Source of the DNA: Xestospongia bergquistia
Lineage: Eukaryota; Porifera; Demospongiae; Haplosclerida; Petrosiidae
Direction: 5' to 3'
DNA: 64,000 bases
Assembly (NCBI GenBank): GCA_963965975.1
Contig: OZ014419.1
Coordinates: 2,660,201-2,724,200, forward strand
The notes under the pieces are model-generated. The model was not told the DNA's origin, ran no database searches, and worked only from the letters and a program-made list of their open reading frames with translations. The position numbers were made by a program, and so were the translations under genes. Numbering within the stretch: the first letter of the stretch is position 1; each line of letters begins with the position of its first letter. Positions 39,880 through 52,600 of the stretch are shown piece by piece.

Positions 39880-42800
39880 CCTAGGTTATCCTCTGGAGGA
39901 AAAAAGCCAAGGGATAGGCACTACAAGCGGTGGAGTGAGACCCAGTTAAGTATAGCAGCAAAGGACGTGGCTAAAGGACGATTTACTCTTAGAAAAGCTG
40001 CTGAAATGTATAATGTGCCAAAGTCAACATTATGGGATAGAGTGTCTGGTAATGTCTCTTTTGGTGCTCACAGTGGACCCCCTAGATACCTAAATGACAT
40101 TGAAGAAGAAGAACTAGTAACATTTTTGGTAGGTTCAGCTAAAATTGGCTTCGCTCAGACAAAGGAACAAGTTCTTTGTATTGTTAGGGCAGCACTAGCA
40201 AAGAAACATCAATGTGAAGTTGAAGATGTCAATGTCACTACTGGTTGGTGGGGCTCATTTGTGAAGCGGCATCCAAAACTACGATTAAGATATGGATCCA
40301 AATTAGCATATCGTAGAGTTATTGCAGCTAACCCAGATGTCATAAATCGATATTTTGACTTGCTTGAAGAAACATTGAAGTCTAATAATTTGCTTGAATC
40401 ACCAATGCTGATTTTTAACTGTGATGAGAGCGGGTTCCCATTGCAACATAAACCTGGCAAAATAATTGGAGTACAAGGTCAGAGAGATATTTCCTGTATT
40501 ACTAGTGGTGATAAAGCCCAAATTACTGTTTTGTCAGCATGCAGTGCTTCTGGTTACCTTTTGCCTCCGATGATAATTTTTGATCGGAAAAAACTCAAGC
40601 CCAATTTCACAACAGGAGAAATCCCAGGTACTGCATATGGGTTGTCTAAAAATGGATGGATAGATTCCGAATTGTTTCAGGAATGGTTTACTAATCACTT
40701 CTTACTTCACATCCCTCCACAACGACCCATCTTGTTACTCCTGGATGGACATTCTTCACATTACCAACCTCAATTGATCAGGACAGCTGCTGCAAATCAG
40801 ATCATCTTATTTTGCTTGCCACCTCATACAACTCATTTGTGTCAACTACTGGACAGGTCTTGTTTTAGCCCCTTAAAAAAGGCATACAATAATGAGTGTC
40901 ATCTCTACATGTCCTATAATCCTGGGAAAGCCGTTAATAGATTTAATTTCACCGAAATTTTTAGTCGAGCCTGGACAAAGGCAATGACACCAGCCAATAT
41001 TGTTGCTGGGTTTAGATCCACTGGTATATACCCCTTCAACAGGTATGCAGTATTACGTTACTTGCAACTTGAGGAGGATGGGAAAATAGATATGATAGCC
41101 TCCAAGATGGGACTGTTTCTTCCTCTTTATAGCCCAGCTAAGTCTCATCCTCGTACCTGTATTACTTCCGATAGTGAAAGCATTGATTATTATGAGGAAC
41201 ACACTTGTAGTGAAGACAGTACCTGTGGTTACTATGGTAACTTTTCTGCAGATGAAGATTGCATTACAAAAGTTCAGCCATCTACTCTTCATGATTTTCT
41301 TACTTTACCTCAGCTACCAAGTAATGAGAAAAAAAACCACAGTGCTCGTGTTTTAACAAGTTCTGAAAATCTTCAGTTGATAAGAGAAAAAGAAATGAAG
41401 AAAGCAGATGAATTAAAAGCTAAAGATCTTAGAAAGCAACAGCGAGAAAAGAAGGCAATGGAACGAGAACAGAAAAAGAAGGAAGTAGAGGAGAGAAAAA
41501 ATAAAAGAGCAGTTGAAAAAGCCGAGAAAGAGAGACAAAAGAAAGAAACAAAACAAAGTGAACAGAGTACATCAAAATTTGATTTTACAGAAGAAGAGCA
41601 CAGTCGGTTTTCTAGGAGGTATGAGAATGGTTATGATCTACCTGACATCAGATATGAAAAATGGAAAAAAATATTCCATCCTGAAGAATTATCTTTAGAC
41701 GCTACAGCATGTAAATCCAGTGATGGAGACATCAGTCTCAGTGAAGTAGATGAGAATAGTAAGTGATACAGCCTGAGGTTAATTATACTTTGAATTTATG
41801 GCTTGCTATTTTAGAAAGTGCACTAGAACAGTCACCCAAAAGTTCTCAAATTTCCAGTATGTGTAATGTATATATATATTGAAGTATTTATGAGTTAATA
41901 ATCCTTGTTACAGGGAGGAAGAGATGTACCAGAAGTACTAGCAAGAGAAGTGAAGAGATAGAACTCAGTGAATATGACAAGAATGGACTCAGTGATAATG
42001 GTGTGTGACATTTGATTATAATTAACCCTTGACTAGTGGCTTGCCATTTTAGAAACTACACTAGAACAATCAAAGACATTACCTAAAAATTCTCAAATTT
42101 CCAGTATGTGTAATGTATATATATTGAAGTATTTATGAGTTAATTATCCTTGTTACAGAGAGGAAGAGATGTACCAGAAGTACTAGCAAGAGAGGTGAAG
42201 AAGAGATAGGACTCAGTGAATATGACAAGAGTGGACTCAGTGATAATGGTGTGTGACATTATATTATAATTAACCCTTTAATAGTGACTTGCCATTTTAG
42301 AAACTACACTAGAGCAGTCAAAGACATTACCTAAAAATTCTCAAATTTCCAGTATGTGTAATGTATATAAATTGAAGTGTTTATGACTTAATAATCCCTA
42401 TTACAGGGAGGAAGAGATGTACCAGAAGTACTAGCAAGAGAGGTGAAGAAGAGATAGGACTCAGTGAATATGACAAGAATGGACTCAGTGATAATGGTAT
42501 GTGACATTATATTATAATTAACCCTTGACTAGTGGCTTGCCATTTTAGAAACTACACTAGAACAGTCAAAGACATTACCTAAAAATTCTCAAATTTCCAG
42601 TATGTGTAATGTATATATACTGAAGTATTTATGAGTTAATTATCCTTGTTACAGGGAGGAAGAGATGTACCAGAAGTACTAGCAAGAGAGGTGAAGAAGA
42701 GATAGGACTCAGTGAATATGACAAGAATGGACTCAGTGATAATGGTATGTGACATTATATTATAATTAACCCTTGACTAATGGCTTGCCATTTTAGAAAC

Positions 42801-43052
42801 TACACTAGAACAGTCAAAGAATAATCTGACAACCAGTATGAAAATATTCACAATATAATAATACAATTCATGTATTTTATTACAGAAAAACTATCAGCAT
42901 GTTCTAATAATTTATGTTTTCACACTAAAGCGACTAATTGGGTGGAATGTGAAAAATGTTTCCAGTGGTACCACATGATATGTGTTGGGATCAAGAAAGA
43001 AAAATCACTAAATTTTGTTTGTTTTATGTGTGACATAATAATTAACTGCTAG
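39880..43052 (+). CDS. Tigger/pogo DDE transposase-derived gene with tandem exon array and PHD-like finger
   Basis: Eleven exons splice in frame: 39880-41758, 41815-41856, 41914-42000, 42053-42103, 42159-42248, 42301-42351, 42407-42496, 42549-42599, 42655-42744, 42797-42835, 42886-43052; about 878 residues. A one-codon first exon (ATG at 38952-38954, followed by GTAATT) would supply the start; GTG at 39967 is not a start. Domains: psq-type helix-turn-helix (KRWSETQLSIAAKDV..., about residues 15-55), CENP-B-type region with WW and KRHPKLRLR, then a DDE core with Asp in NCDESGF, LLLDGHSSH and QLLDRSCFSPLKKAY (106 and 35 residues apart). A Lys/Glu coiled coil, repeated Ser-rich exons and a terminal Cys4-His-Cys3 finger (VECEKC, WYHMICVG, FVCFMC) follow. 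All three acidic residues are kept. No flanking inverted repeats were seen, and the introns suggest a host gene, though a live element is not excluded. Confidence 0.85.
41815..42835 (+). repeat. Tandem array of a two-exon unit, about 248 bp each
   Basis: Four full units plus a partial fifth. Unit starts are at 41815, 42053, 42301, 42549 and 42797 (238, 248, 248, 248 bp apart). Each unit contains a small exon (42-51 nt; TTLEQSKTLPKNSQIS) and a second exon (87-90 nt; RKRCTRSTSKRGEEEIGLSE), both bounded by phase 1 introns, so each unit adds 47 residues without changing frame. Exons and introns are equally alike between units, implying recent unequal exchange or conversion. Confidence 0.92.
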
Positions 43053-43102
43053 ACTTTTTTGTTGTAAAATTATTTCTTCATGCACAGTGAATTTGTATAA
43101 TT

Positions 43103-43108
43103 AATAAA
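43103..43108 (+). terminator. Polyadenylation signal of the Tigger-derived gene
   Basis: AATAAA 51 bp after the stop codon, with a second overlapping-type hexamer at about 43138 (TTAATAAATAAC). Confidence 0.55.
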
Positions 43109-44077
43109 CAGTATTTGTGATTGTCAAATTTGAGTTAATAAATAACAAGAACTTATCACCTACTTACTTCTCTTAAATGTCCGTTTATTCGTCCACGAGT
43201 TCATGTTTTCAAAGAAATGTATATTCAGAACTGTATGTAGAAATTTCTCCAAATTTTGACGGTTAATTCTTTACATCTTATATAGTGTTCAAAAGCAGAG
43301 AAAACGTTCAAGCTATAATTGTTACCAAGATATGGTCATCGTTCGAATCTACATAAGAATGTCCGTATTATAATTATCACAAGTGTACAGGATATATGCT
43401 TGTAAATTGTGCAAAGAGATTTCTTTTTCAGTATATTTTTTGCAATAACTATATGACGGATTGGGGCACTCGAAGCTGGTGTCGAAAGTCAGCTTCGAAC
43501 GCTCCGTTTATTTAAAAACAGTAAAAACACCAGAGTGTCCGATCATCGAGCCACGCCTCTACTGCATTAATTTTGCATTGTACTTCTAGTTTCGTGCTAC
43601 GCCCAAGGCTTTTTGCTCTGGGGCGTGGCACTCTTCAGTTCATTCGCTGATCAATGGAGTAGCTTAATTAAATAGTGAAGAAAAATAGAAACTACTTCAG
43701 TCCTTATACATTGCAATCTAGCTGTCTAAAGGATGTCTAGCTAAAAAGCAGCTTCCACAAAGCAATACTAGAGCGCCAAACATTATGTAAGGCAGGCTTA
43801 TTCATTGATACTAAAGCCTCAAAAACATTCTTTGGTTCAAAGACTGAAGACATTTTCATGAACACTGATGTTTCCAAACGATTTTCTAGAAAATATCACT
43901 GTTATACTTATAGTTTTTGTGGTTAAGGTGCACTGGTGGTGAGTGTAAGTGAATACCAATTTATACCAACTAGCCAAACAGACAGACCAACTAGCCAAAA
44001 CAACAAAAAAAACAACTAGCATTTTGGACGCAACTAGCCTTAATTTTAGGCCCTGATGTATGGGCAAGTTACAATTC

Positions 44078-44286
44078 AAGGAAAGTACAAAACTAAGCTA
44101 AAGGTGGCTGTGTGAAAACAATCAAAAATCAAATCACATTGAATTATGTACTCAACTTCATAATTGCATGGCTAGTGTGGTTTGCATATGTGAATCCCAA
44201 TTGATCATCAAAACACTAGTTTGTCTACATGTATATGGTTAACATTTTACCAAATCAATACACTAAGTATGTGCATAGACATTTGT
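44078..44286. repeat. Dispersed repeat of about 200 bp, copy 2
   Basis: Matches 840-1050 and 48430-48630 with scattered differences (starts AAGGAAAGTACAAAACTAAG, ends near GTGCATAGACATTTGTT). It is the only copy outside the large segmental duplication. Confidence 0.7.
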
Positions 44287-45431
44287 TTATGAACTAATAT
44301 AAATTTTAGTCTTGGTTGGTCAGACTTGATTCCTCAGTCAACTGAGTACAATACTTACATAAGCAGCATGCTCCAATATTCTAAGGAAGGGTATATATAA
44401 ATGTTGTGCTAAGGAACAAGTTTGGCTAGCCAAGAGTACAATGTTATCTTAGTAATAATAACCATACTCTAAGGTCAAAATGAAATCACAAAACCAGAGG
44501 AAATAAGTAACCACATATTAGATCACAAATAAGCAACACCTAAATTAAAGTCTAGAACCAAATGATTAACTAAACTAAAAATACAATATTTATGTACATA
44601 CTTTAAATCAATCAACTGTTGGGCTTGAGCCCTTGCATTCCTAGAACATTGGAGTGTGCTGTAGCTAATGTAAAATTAATGCATGTTGTACTCAGTTGAG
44701 GAACAAATTTTGGCTAGTCAGGACCATAATTTATCTTTGTAGCCATATCAGTGTACTCAAATGTTCTAGGAGGGAATAAAATATATAGGTTGTAGTCTTG
44801 GCTGGCCAAACTTGGGTCCTAAGCTGACTAAGTGCAACATGTACTCCAATTATTCTTCTATAGGAAAGCCAGGGTCTGGCTAGATTAGATTATAGCAATG
44901 TCACTAATTCAGATTAGTTGTAGTTACTTTTAGCCAAAATCAAACAATCTTTCAATGAAACACACACACTAAATACTAATGAATATAGTTGGTTCCAATC
45001 CCTTCTATAATAGAGTATTGATATAAACAATTTAGTAACCTATTACTAGACTTGGTCTGCATGAACCCTCCTCTATCTCTGTATAATGTATATTAATTAA
45101 ATTATCAAAACATTATCACTCCAAAACCTGTATAACATACTGTTATAGTCATTTTGCACTAAAAATGGCTGACTAATCAAGAACAATTAAAAACCTGACA
45201 TTGAATAAGGTCTATTTATGGGATGATTACACAAATTGCAATAGATTTATTGCTATACAAGACAATACACATGTGGCTATGCTATATATACAGGATAATT
45301 TTTACAATATATATATATATACCATGTCATATACCATGCCATGTCATTACAGGAATAGGTCATATCCCTACAGGACACTACAGGACTGTTTGGTAATAGA
45401 CCACATTTCCACAGGAATATCCTGCTATAGA

Positions 45432-45558
45432 CAGCATTGTTATAATTACAGGATGATTTGGTAATAGATCACATTTTTACAGAATGATATACTAGATGAT
45501 TTTTACAATGTATGTATACCATGTCATATTCTGTAATTATATAACAATGCTGTCTATT
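45432..45558. repeat. Inverted repeat within a minisatellite-like tract
   Basis: TAGACAGCATTGTTATAATT at about 45435 is mirrored as its complement at 45530-45556 with a 2-base difference, leaving a spacer of about 75 bp. It sits inside 45280-45720, where motifs such as ACAGGACACTACAG and AATAGA(C/T)CACATTT recur several times. Confidence 0.7.
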
Positions 45559-46183
45559 CCAGGATTTCATATTGTGTCATTACAGAAATAGATTTCATCC
45601 ATACAGGACACTACAGTACCATTTGTCAATAGACTGCATTGCTAAGGCCAATTTTGCAATAGATCACACATCTACTGGACCACCACAATACATATACCTC
45701 TCCATCCAGTCATCTGTCTGTCATGTGAACTGTACATTATTTATCTATCAACAAAAAAAGCTCTAGATGGCATAAGTTAAATTTTCTAATGCCGGCAGAC
45801 ATATAATCTTAAGATATGTGGTATCAATGCTGCAGTTCTACTACTGACTAATTAGAGGACTTCAAAAGTTATAAATCTCCCTTTAAAATTCAATTATTGT
45901 CAACACTATATTTTGGCCACGTGTGACTATTTTAAACATAATAGAATAAATTAAATAGAAACTAAAGATAAAAACAACCAACAATAAAGATTGTATTAAG
46001 AAAAGGTTTCAGAGTTTAATCTTAATGTTAGTATAAAGATATAACTACAGAGAGGACTGTTGTCCCTTACCAAAATGTTTGCGTCCTCAGATTGAGAAAT
46101 TTGATTATGTGTATGAAATAAATATACAATGTAGACACAAATAGAATACATAATATATAATAAAAGATTAATTGATTTGACAA

Positions 46184-47105
46184 TCAGTCTTTACCTTTAA
46201 TATTATAATTTCTAACTTTTTGTTTTCTACTCTGAGGTAAAGGAGCAGTGTATTTTACTTGACCCCTCCCTCTAACTCCTCCCACTTTCTGATGACCCAC
46301 TTGTTTTCCTTCAACAACTAATGACTGTTTCATCCTCCCCGATGTGGGTACTACCTCCCTCTCCTCCTCACTTCTTATTGGTGTAGAGGACTTGTGATAA
46401 GGGATGGTCATTTCTTCATATACTAACTGTAGAGCTTTATGCATAGTTTGTAAAGCACTAGTTTCTGATGAGTCTGAAAATTTTAATGGTGAAAGAAAGA
46501 GATTGTAATGAGGATCTGTATCATGTGTTGTAAGTAGTGATGATCTTGTTTGAAAATGAGTTGTTGGCTCATGTATTGTGGGTTCTAAATGTGTTCTTGG
46601 TTATGAGTGAATATTTGTAGCATGTTCTGATAAAGGTTGCTTTGTTTTGATATGAATATCCAATCTTTAAGATGGAGGAGGTTGATTTAGTAAACTATTA
46701 GGTTGGGAAGTCTTATGTATATATGATGTAGGTCTATGTCTTGTGTACTGAGGAGGTTACATTCTCTTGTGACATAGGCACTATCCATGGATTATTATTC
46801 TCTTCCTCAAGATGATCTTCATCCATCAAGAGAGGAGGATTACATGAGGTGTTCATGTTTTCTTGTTTGAGTTGTTCCTTTAATTGAGTTACATGACAAA
46901 CCAGTTCCTTATTTTCCATTCCTCTCTCTCCTTCACTAGTTGAATAATTATAATTATTCAAGCAATTACTTGAGTGGCTTGGTGGAGTTTCTGTTAGACT
47001 TTATCAAGAGGAACTTGTAATGCCTTCTCCAAGTATACCTGTAGAATCATTAGTAAGAGAACCAGTCAAACCTGAAATACCTGTTCTTGATGGGTTCTTT
47101 GAGAA
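46184..47105 (-). pseudogene. Copied and broken last exon of the CCDC57-like gene
   Basis: Homologous to 6887-7790. The C-terminal 86 codons (46184-46444) are open; upstream the frame is broken in several places (around 46580, 46670, 46755 and 46910, the last with loss of the EEWKIREE coding part). It ends at about 47105 within sequence matching the preceding intron/exon, then changes to spacer sequence seen also at 32400-32560 and 55140-55340. Confidence 0.85.
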
Positions 47106-47535
47106 GACTAAAGTTACAACTTTGGTCTGCAGATTACATATATAGAAAAATAAGGTATATGCTCATATGTATAAGATAGGAGCATTGGCATTTTTATTAA
47201 GACAGTTTTAAAGTTGTTTTTCATGAGATGTGTATACCAGATGCTCAAAATATAGAAGATATTACTGATTATTTTTGTCAATGTCAACTTGGTTATAAAT
47301 GGACATTTCCAATTAATAATTAGAATCTCCATTTATATATACTACAAATATACCACATCAACTACAGTCAAATCCACTCATTGAAATTGCATTTTGTGAA
47401 GTGTTTGATGGTCTGAAATAATTATTATATAATATACCTAAGATTTGTCCTTTTAGCTTGATCAAAGTAATACATGAATGTTTAGTTTAGTATGAGTACT
47501 AACAAATATATGCTGTTAGTATATCATCTAATGAT

Positions 47536-48297
47536 TTATATATAGTCATCATCATCATTATCAGTTGTAACTGTCTCTGGTAGTCTATCTGGTGGTAGAG
47601 GAGGAGGTTCAGTGTTAGTATCAGGTCCAGTTGAGTATGGTAGCTCCTCATATGTATGTATATCACTGGTTGTGATATAGGCTGGGTTGAATTGAGAAGG
47701 GACAACACCAGTACTGTCCTGATACACTATGTTAGGTGATATTTTAATTATTTCATTTCCTTCCTTAGCTCTATAATAACAGATGAAAACATTGATTATA
47801 AATTTCACTGTTTCTTACTTAGTAGTAGCAGCATATTTTCCTTGTCTCATTTTATTTTGATACCACAATATCATTATAACAATTAATAAAACTATAACAA
47901 TTATTATTACTGCTCCAATAATACCACCACCAACTACTGCACCACTAATTGAAGATCTATCTTCTTGTCTACCATAAATAAGAGGTGATATTTTAATTAT
48001 TTCATTTCCTCCAATATCACTATGATGAAAGAATTAACTTGGTAATAAATTTAATTTTATCTTACTTTACTGAGTTATTCCTTTTTCTTTTTAATTTATT
48101 TTTAATTCACATTATCACTATAATAACAACAACTATTAATAAAACTATAACAATTATTATTACTACTCCAATAATACCACCAACTACTGCACCACTAATT
48201 GAAGAACTATCTTCTTGTCTACCATAAATAAGAGTCCAATTGATAATATCAGTAGAATTATTGGGAAATATTAAATAACTACCAACTTGAACCTAAA
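47536..48297 (-). pseudogene. Orphan family S tail with tandemly duplicated helix exons
   Basis: In transcription order: a helix exon (about 48297-48063), the first codons of a tail exon (NDIGGNEIIKISP, about 48025-47985), then an abrupt in-frame join to a second helix exon segment (LIYGRQEDRSSISG..., 47984-47823), a short intron, and a complete tail exon (47536-47770) with NPAY, YEELPYS, PPPLPP and DDDDYI. Sema, PSI and IPT exons are absent. The in-frame join would make a product with two hydrophobic helices before the tail. I consider it an exon remnant unless transcription is shown. Confidence 0.75.
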
Positions 48298-48578
48298 CAT
48301 AAAGTGGAAATGAACAATAGGGAAAATATTACAATAACTTTTATAACTGTATACTGATATTTAAGAAGCTAGGTGAAAAAGACCTTAATTTGCCTTCTCA
48401 CTTTAACTTCAATGTGTGTGCACATTACAATTTAAGGAAAGTACAAAACTAAGCTAAAGATGGCTGTGTGAAATGATCAAAAATCAAATCACATTGAATT
48501 ATGTACTCAACTTCACAATTGCATGGCCAGTGTGGTTTGCACACATGAACCCAATTGATTATCAAAGCACTACTCTGT

Positions 48579-49000
48579 CTATATGCTTAACATTTTACCA
48601 AATGAATACACTAAGTATGTGCATAGACATTTCATAGCTGGAGTATTAGAAATATCACAGAAAAGTGGGTCGTTGTTAATACTGTTGGTACAGTAAACAT
48701 GTTGTCCATTAGGATTATCCTCTGCCCTCCATGTGAAATTAGGTGACACACATAGGAGTGTTGAATAGTAGTAACCAAAACTGCTTGTGTTTGGTGTGAT
48801 GTAGAGATGATTGATATAGGAGCCATTAGGATAACAATCTCCATTGAACATCAGGTAGATACCTAGAACATTGTCAATAAATGACTGACTATATTTCAAG
48901 CCACTTACCTGAGTCTGGTTGACAGTTACCAATAATTTCACTGACATATAATTAGAACATTGTATCCAGTAGTAGTAGTGCTGACATTGTCATATCATCA
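48579..49000 (-). pseudogene. Orphan family F first exons, second copy
   Basis: Duplicate of 993-1420, with the same TAA in the signal peptide exon (ATG at about 48990, stop 11 codons later). Its exon 2 lacks a few codons around the SGGQW site and has no following FN3 exons. Confidence 0.7.
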
Positions 49001-49653
49001 GAGCTAACAGAATCTATCAAGTTCAGTGCACACTGCCAATCTCTACACACATTGTTAAATATTAGATTATGATGAATACACACACCTCAGTAGTAATAAT
49101 TAGTTACTGTTAACTACAATAATTTAATGTAGTCAATACTGTATATAATAGATTTTCCAAACATTTACTTCATATCCATTGCACTTTTAAAGTTGATTCT
49201 TCAAACAGGTACTCTACTGTATTCTTCAAACAGATAGTATTATAATTAACTGAATATTATACAATTACTGTTAATGTTCTATTTTGTTAATGGATTCATT
49301 ATGTGACATTTCATTATCAGTATATAATACAAACACAAACATGAGCAGATCTTTTGTAAAACATTTATTACTTCTATTATTAATGCAACTCACAATACTT
49401 CTGTAATTATTATTGATATAATATTTATTGATATGCCAGACATAAATTGACATCGACATATGGATATTGTAGCTGAATTTAATAGGTAGACAAAAATTTA
49501 ATGGTTGAATGCATTATGAATTAGTCCAAAAATTATTTTACAACAGCAGCAAAAAAGACAAAATTAAAGTCTGCTATAGACAGCAAAATATTCAATAAAC
49601 TACAAAATAGATCTAACTACTACATTTGCTGCACTCCATTGTTTACTAATATA

Positions 49654-52600
49654 TCATATACACTCATATACATTGGTATCTACTGGTGATTGACACTCAT
49701 CATAAATATCATCAGTTGGTTTAGACTGATGTAGACTGTAGGGCTCACAGACTTTCATTTCAATACCTTCATCAGGTCTATAGATAGATAGTATATGAGT
49801 TAATACAAGATAACAGAAATATGACAACTTACCTACTATCTGTTTGTTGTTGAACTTTAGTGGTAGCAGTGACTGGTTCACTGAGTCTGCATCAAACAAA
49901 GAATAATTACTTATTGACATTATTAATAATATCCATACCGTCTGTTGTAAATAATCTGTAAGATATTCCCAACAACACTAACTATCACTACAATCAACAG
50001 TATACCAACTAGTACACTCAGTACAGTAATAGTACTAGTGTTAGATGAAGTGACTGGAGAGATAATATAAACTTAGTAATATATCATGATTTTCTACATA
50101 CCTTCATCTCTAGTACATAGTGTTGGTTGAGGATATATCGTTAACACAATGGTTGTGGATGATAGCATTTGACTAGAAATCACTGAAAAAAAAAGTTTGA
50201 TTACCAATTACTGTCCATAATCCATAACCATTAACAGTGTAATCATGTACATCAAACATATAACAGGTGTTACCTATCAGATCATTTATATTCACATTTA
50301 TACTACTTGTATTGGCTTTTATCATTGGACTAAACTCATCACTAGAAGAACAACTATCATTAGACTGATGACTAGTGTACCCTATCTCATATGTGATAAT
50401 AGGATAGTCTACAGGAATATAACTAGGTATACTCCATGAGATAACAGCCCATGTAATAGACATTAAACTGGATAGTGTACTAACTGGACCAGGAACTGAG
50501 TACAAAGTACAACAACAATTAGAACTGACAATGTACTTACCAGTTCCAATCTGTACTTCAATAGGATCACTGAAGGGACCTCTTCCAATAGAGTTCACGC
50601 CAGCTACACTCATGTTATATACATTACCAAATACTAGATTATTCACAATGACATATCTCTTGCTACTGGTCAGGTTGTATGTGATACTATTGTTACTAAT
50701 GATCACAATATACTCAATGATTCTACCATTACGTAGATGACAATCAACCTCTTCCCATGTGATTCTGTTTGATGTCAAACTAACAGATGAAACCATGATT
50801 GACTTTGGTGATCCCATAGGTTCTAAAGTTATTAAATTTCTATTAAAACATTAAAAGTATTATTTACCTGTTCTTGGTTCTGTGTCACCTAATATCATCA
50901 TTGGACTAGACTCTCCTAGTATATTACCAGCTCTCACTGTGATGGTATAGTTCATGCCACTGAACAATTCTCTTAATGTATAACTGAATGTTGTAGTGAA
51001 CTGATAAAGAGTAACAGAGATCAATGTCACATTTACTGACGATAACTCAGGACAAGATGGACTATAGGAAATTTTGTAGTATGTTACATAGTTACCATCT
51101 TCACTACTGGGACTAGTCCACTTCACTCTAATAGTAGTGGTTGAAACATCACTCACTGAGTGATTAGTTACTGGTGTAGGAACTAGACAATCAAATAAAG
51201 TCACATTGTGTTTATGCAAACATCAACTCACCATCAAACCTTAACAATCTTTGTGTACTAGTAATTGAAGGAAGATCTTTATATGAGTACACACTGATCT
51301 CATAATATCTACTCAATGTTAGTCCATTGATTACAACTTCATCTTCTCTAGTAGATAATATCTTGTTGGTACCTAATCCAGTAGTAGAGTTAATGACAAT
51401 CACATATCCAGTAGTCTGTGATGACATAGTCCAGTTGACTTTGATACTACTCTCATTTAAAATATATGTCATCATATTAGATGGAGGACCACTGGGAACT
51501 AGAAAAGGGTAAATCTAGTTAAGATGAACAACTAAATTTCACATACTTTGTAATATCACAGTGTCACTGTAGTTCACTCCTTTATACATTGCTATACATG
51601 TAACATTAACTGACACTCCCAGTGGATCAGGATATACCAGTAGTGTGTTGTTGTATATGAGGAGATCAGAATCAATTAATGTATACATTGAATTGTACTT
51701 CATCACTCCATTCACTAACCAGTAAACATCAGTAGTAATATTGACAGTAGTTGTCATACAGCTAACAGCATTTTGAAGTGTAGTAGTTAACAAAATCCAA
51801 TTGATAGATGATATACCTATAGCTATAAATTATTGAATTATCAAAATAATATATGAAAATCTATACCTGTAGTTAGATTTATATTGGTTTGTATACTGAT
51901 TGCATTACTAGCAGGTCCCAGTATATCTTGATAGGCTCTGACTGTGATGTTATAAATTGTTGCTGGTATCAGTCCTTTCAGTGTCATCTCATTCTGACTA
52001 CCTCCCTTTACCTGGTGTGTCACAGTGTGTGTGTCACTAGTGACATTGACTACATATCCATCAGCATCAGATGGAACAGATGTCCAACTGACAGTGATAG
52101 TGGTAGCTGTCTTGTTGATGAGAGTAGGAGGAGAGGGAGTGAATCCTGGAGCTGAGAGGATTATATATGATATATCATGTAACTGTAGTAGAAACAGTAC
52201 TTACCAGTTACTGTAAGATAACGATTTCGTTTAATCTCCACAGCTCTTATATAACATCTATGTACATGATCACCATTATTGTTTGACTGACTAAATATTC
52301 CACTATTGATTTCCTCTGCATCCCACGTAACAGTAAGAGTATGAAACTTTGTACTGTTAATACCATATAGGAATTGAATTGGGCCAATTTGACAGCTGTA
52401 TCCAAACTGTTGTGATGTACAGTCGAGTTGAGTATTGTTATAATACCACTCAAAATTGTTATACCATCCACTATATACACAATGAAGTCTGTATTGTTGT
52501 GGAACAACTGTCATATTAGAAGGAAGTTCAACAACATTGAAGTCTATGATCTCTACATGTCCTATAGTAGATCAGTAACAAATGACAGTGTGTACTAGTA

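Larger units (their letters stand above)
43110..46180. other. Gene-poor spacer with repeats
   Basis: About 3 kb without a convincing gene. 43440-43660 is relatively GC-rich with several CpGs and may be a promoter or a degraded element. 43930-44040 has repeated AACTAGCC motifs. 44310-44400 and 44785-44875 are diverged copies of one another (TAGTCTTGG(T/C)TGG(T/C)CA..., then ACTGAGTACAA/ACTAAGTGCAA). Short frames here (for example 45201-45464 plus) look like chance. Confidence 0.5.

Noticed and set aside
39967-39969. GTG as the start of the Tigger-derived protein
   Set aside because: The frame continues upstream through a typical psq helix-turn-helix beginning to an acceptor at 39879; eukaryotic initiation at this GTG is unlikely.
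41815-42835. CRISPR-like array
   Set aside because: Units are about 248 bp, contain spliced exons and have no unique spacers; this is a eukaryotic exon array.
43440-43660. CpG-containing segment as a gene or RNA
   Set aside because: No open frame, tRNA-like or rRNA-like pattern could be recognised; kept only as part of the spacer description.
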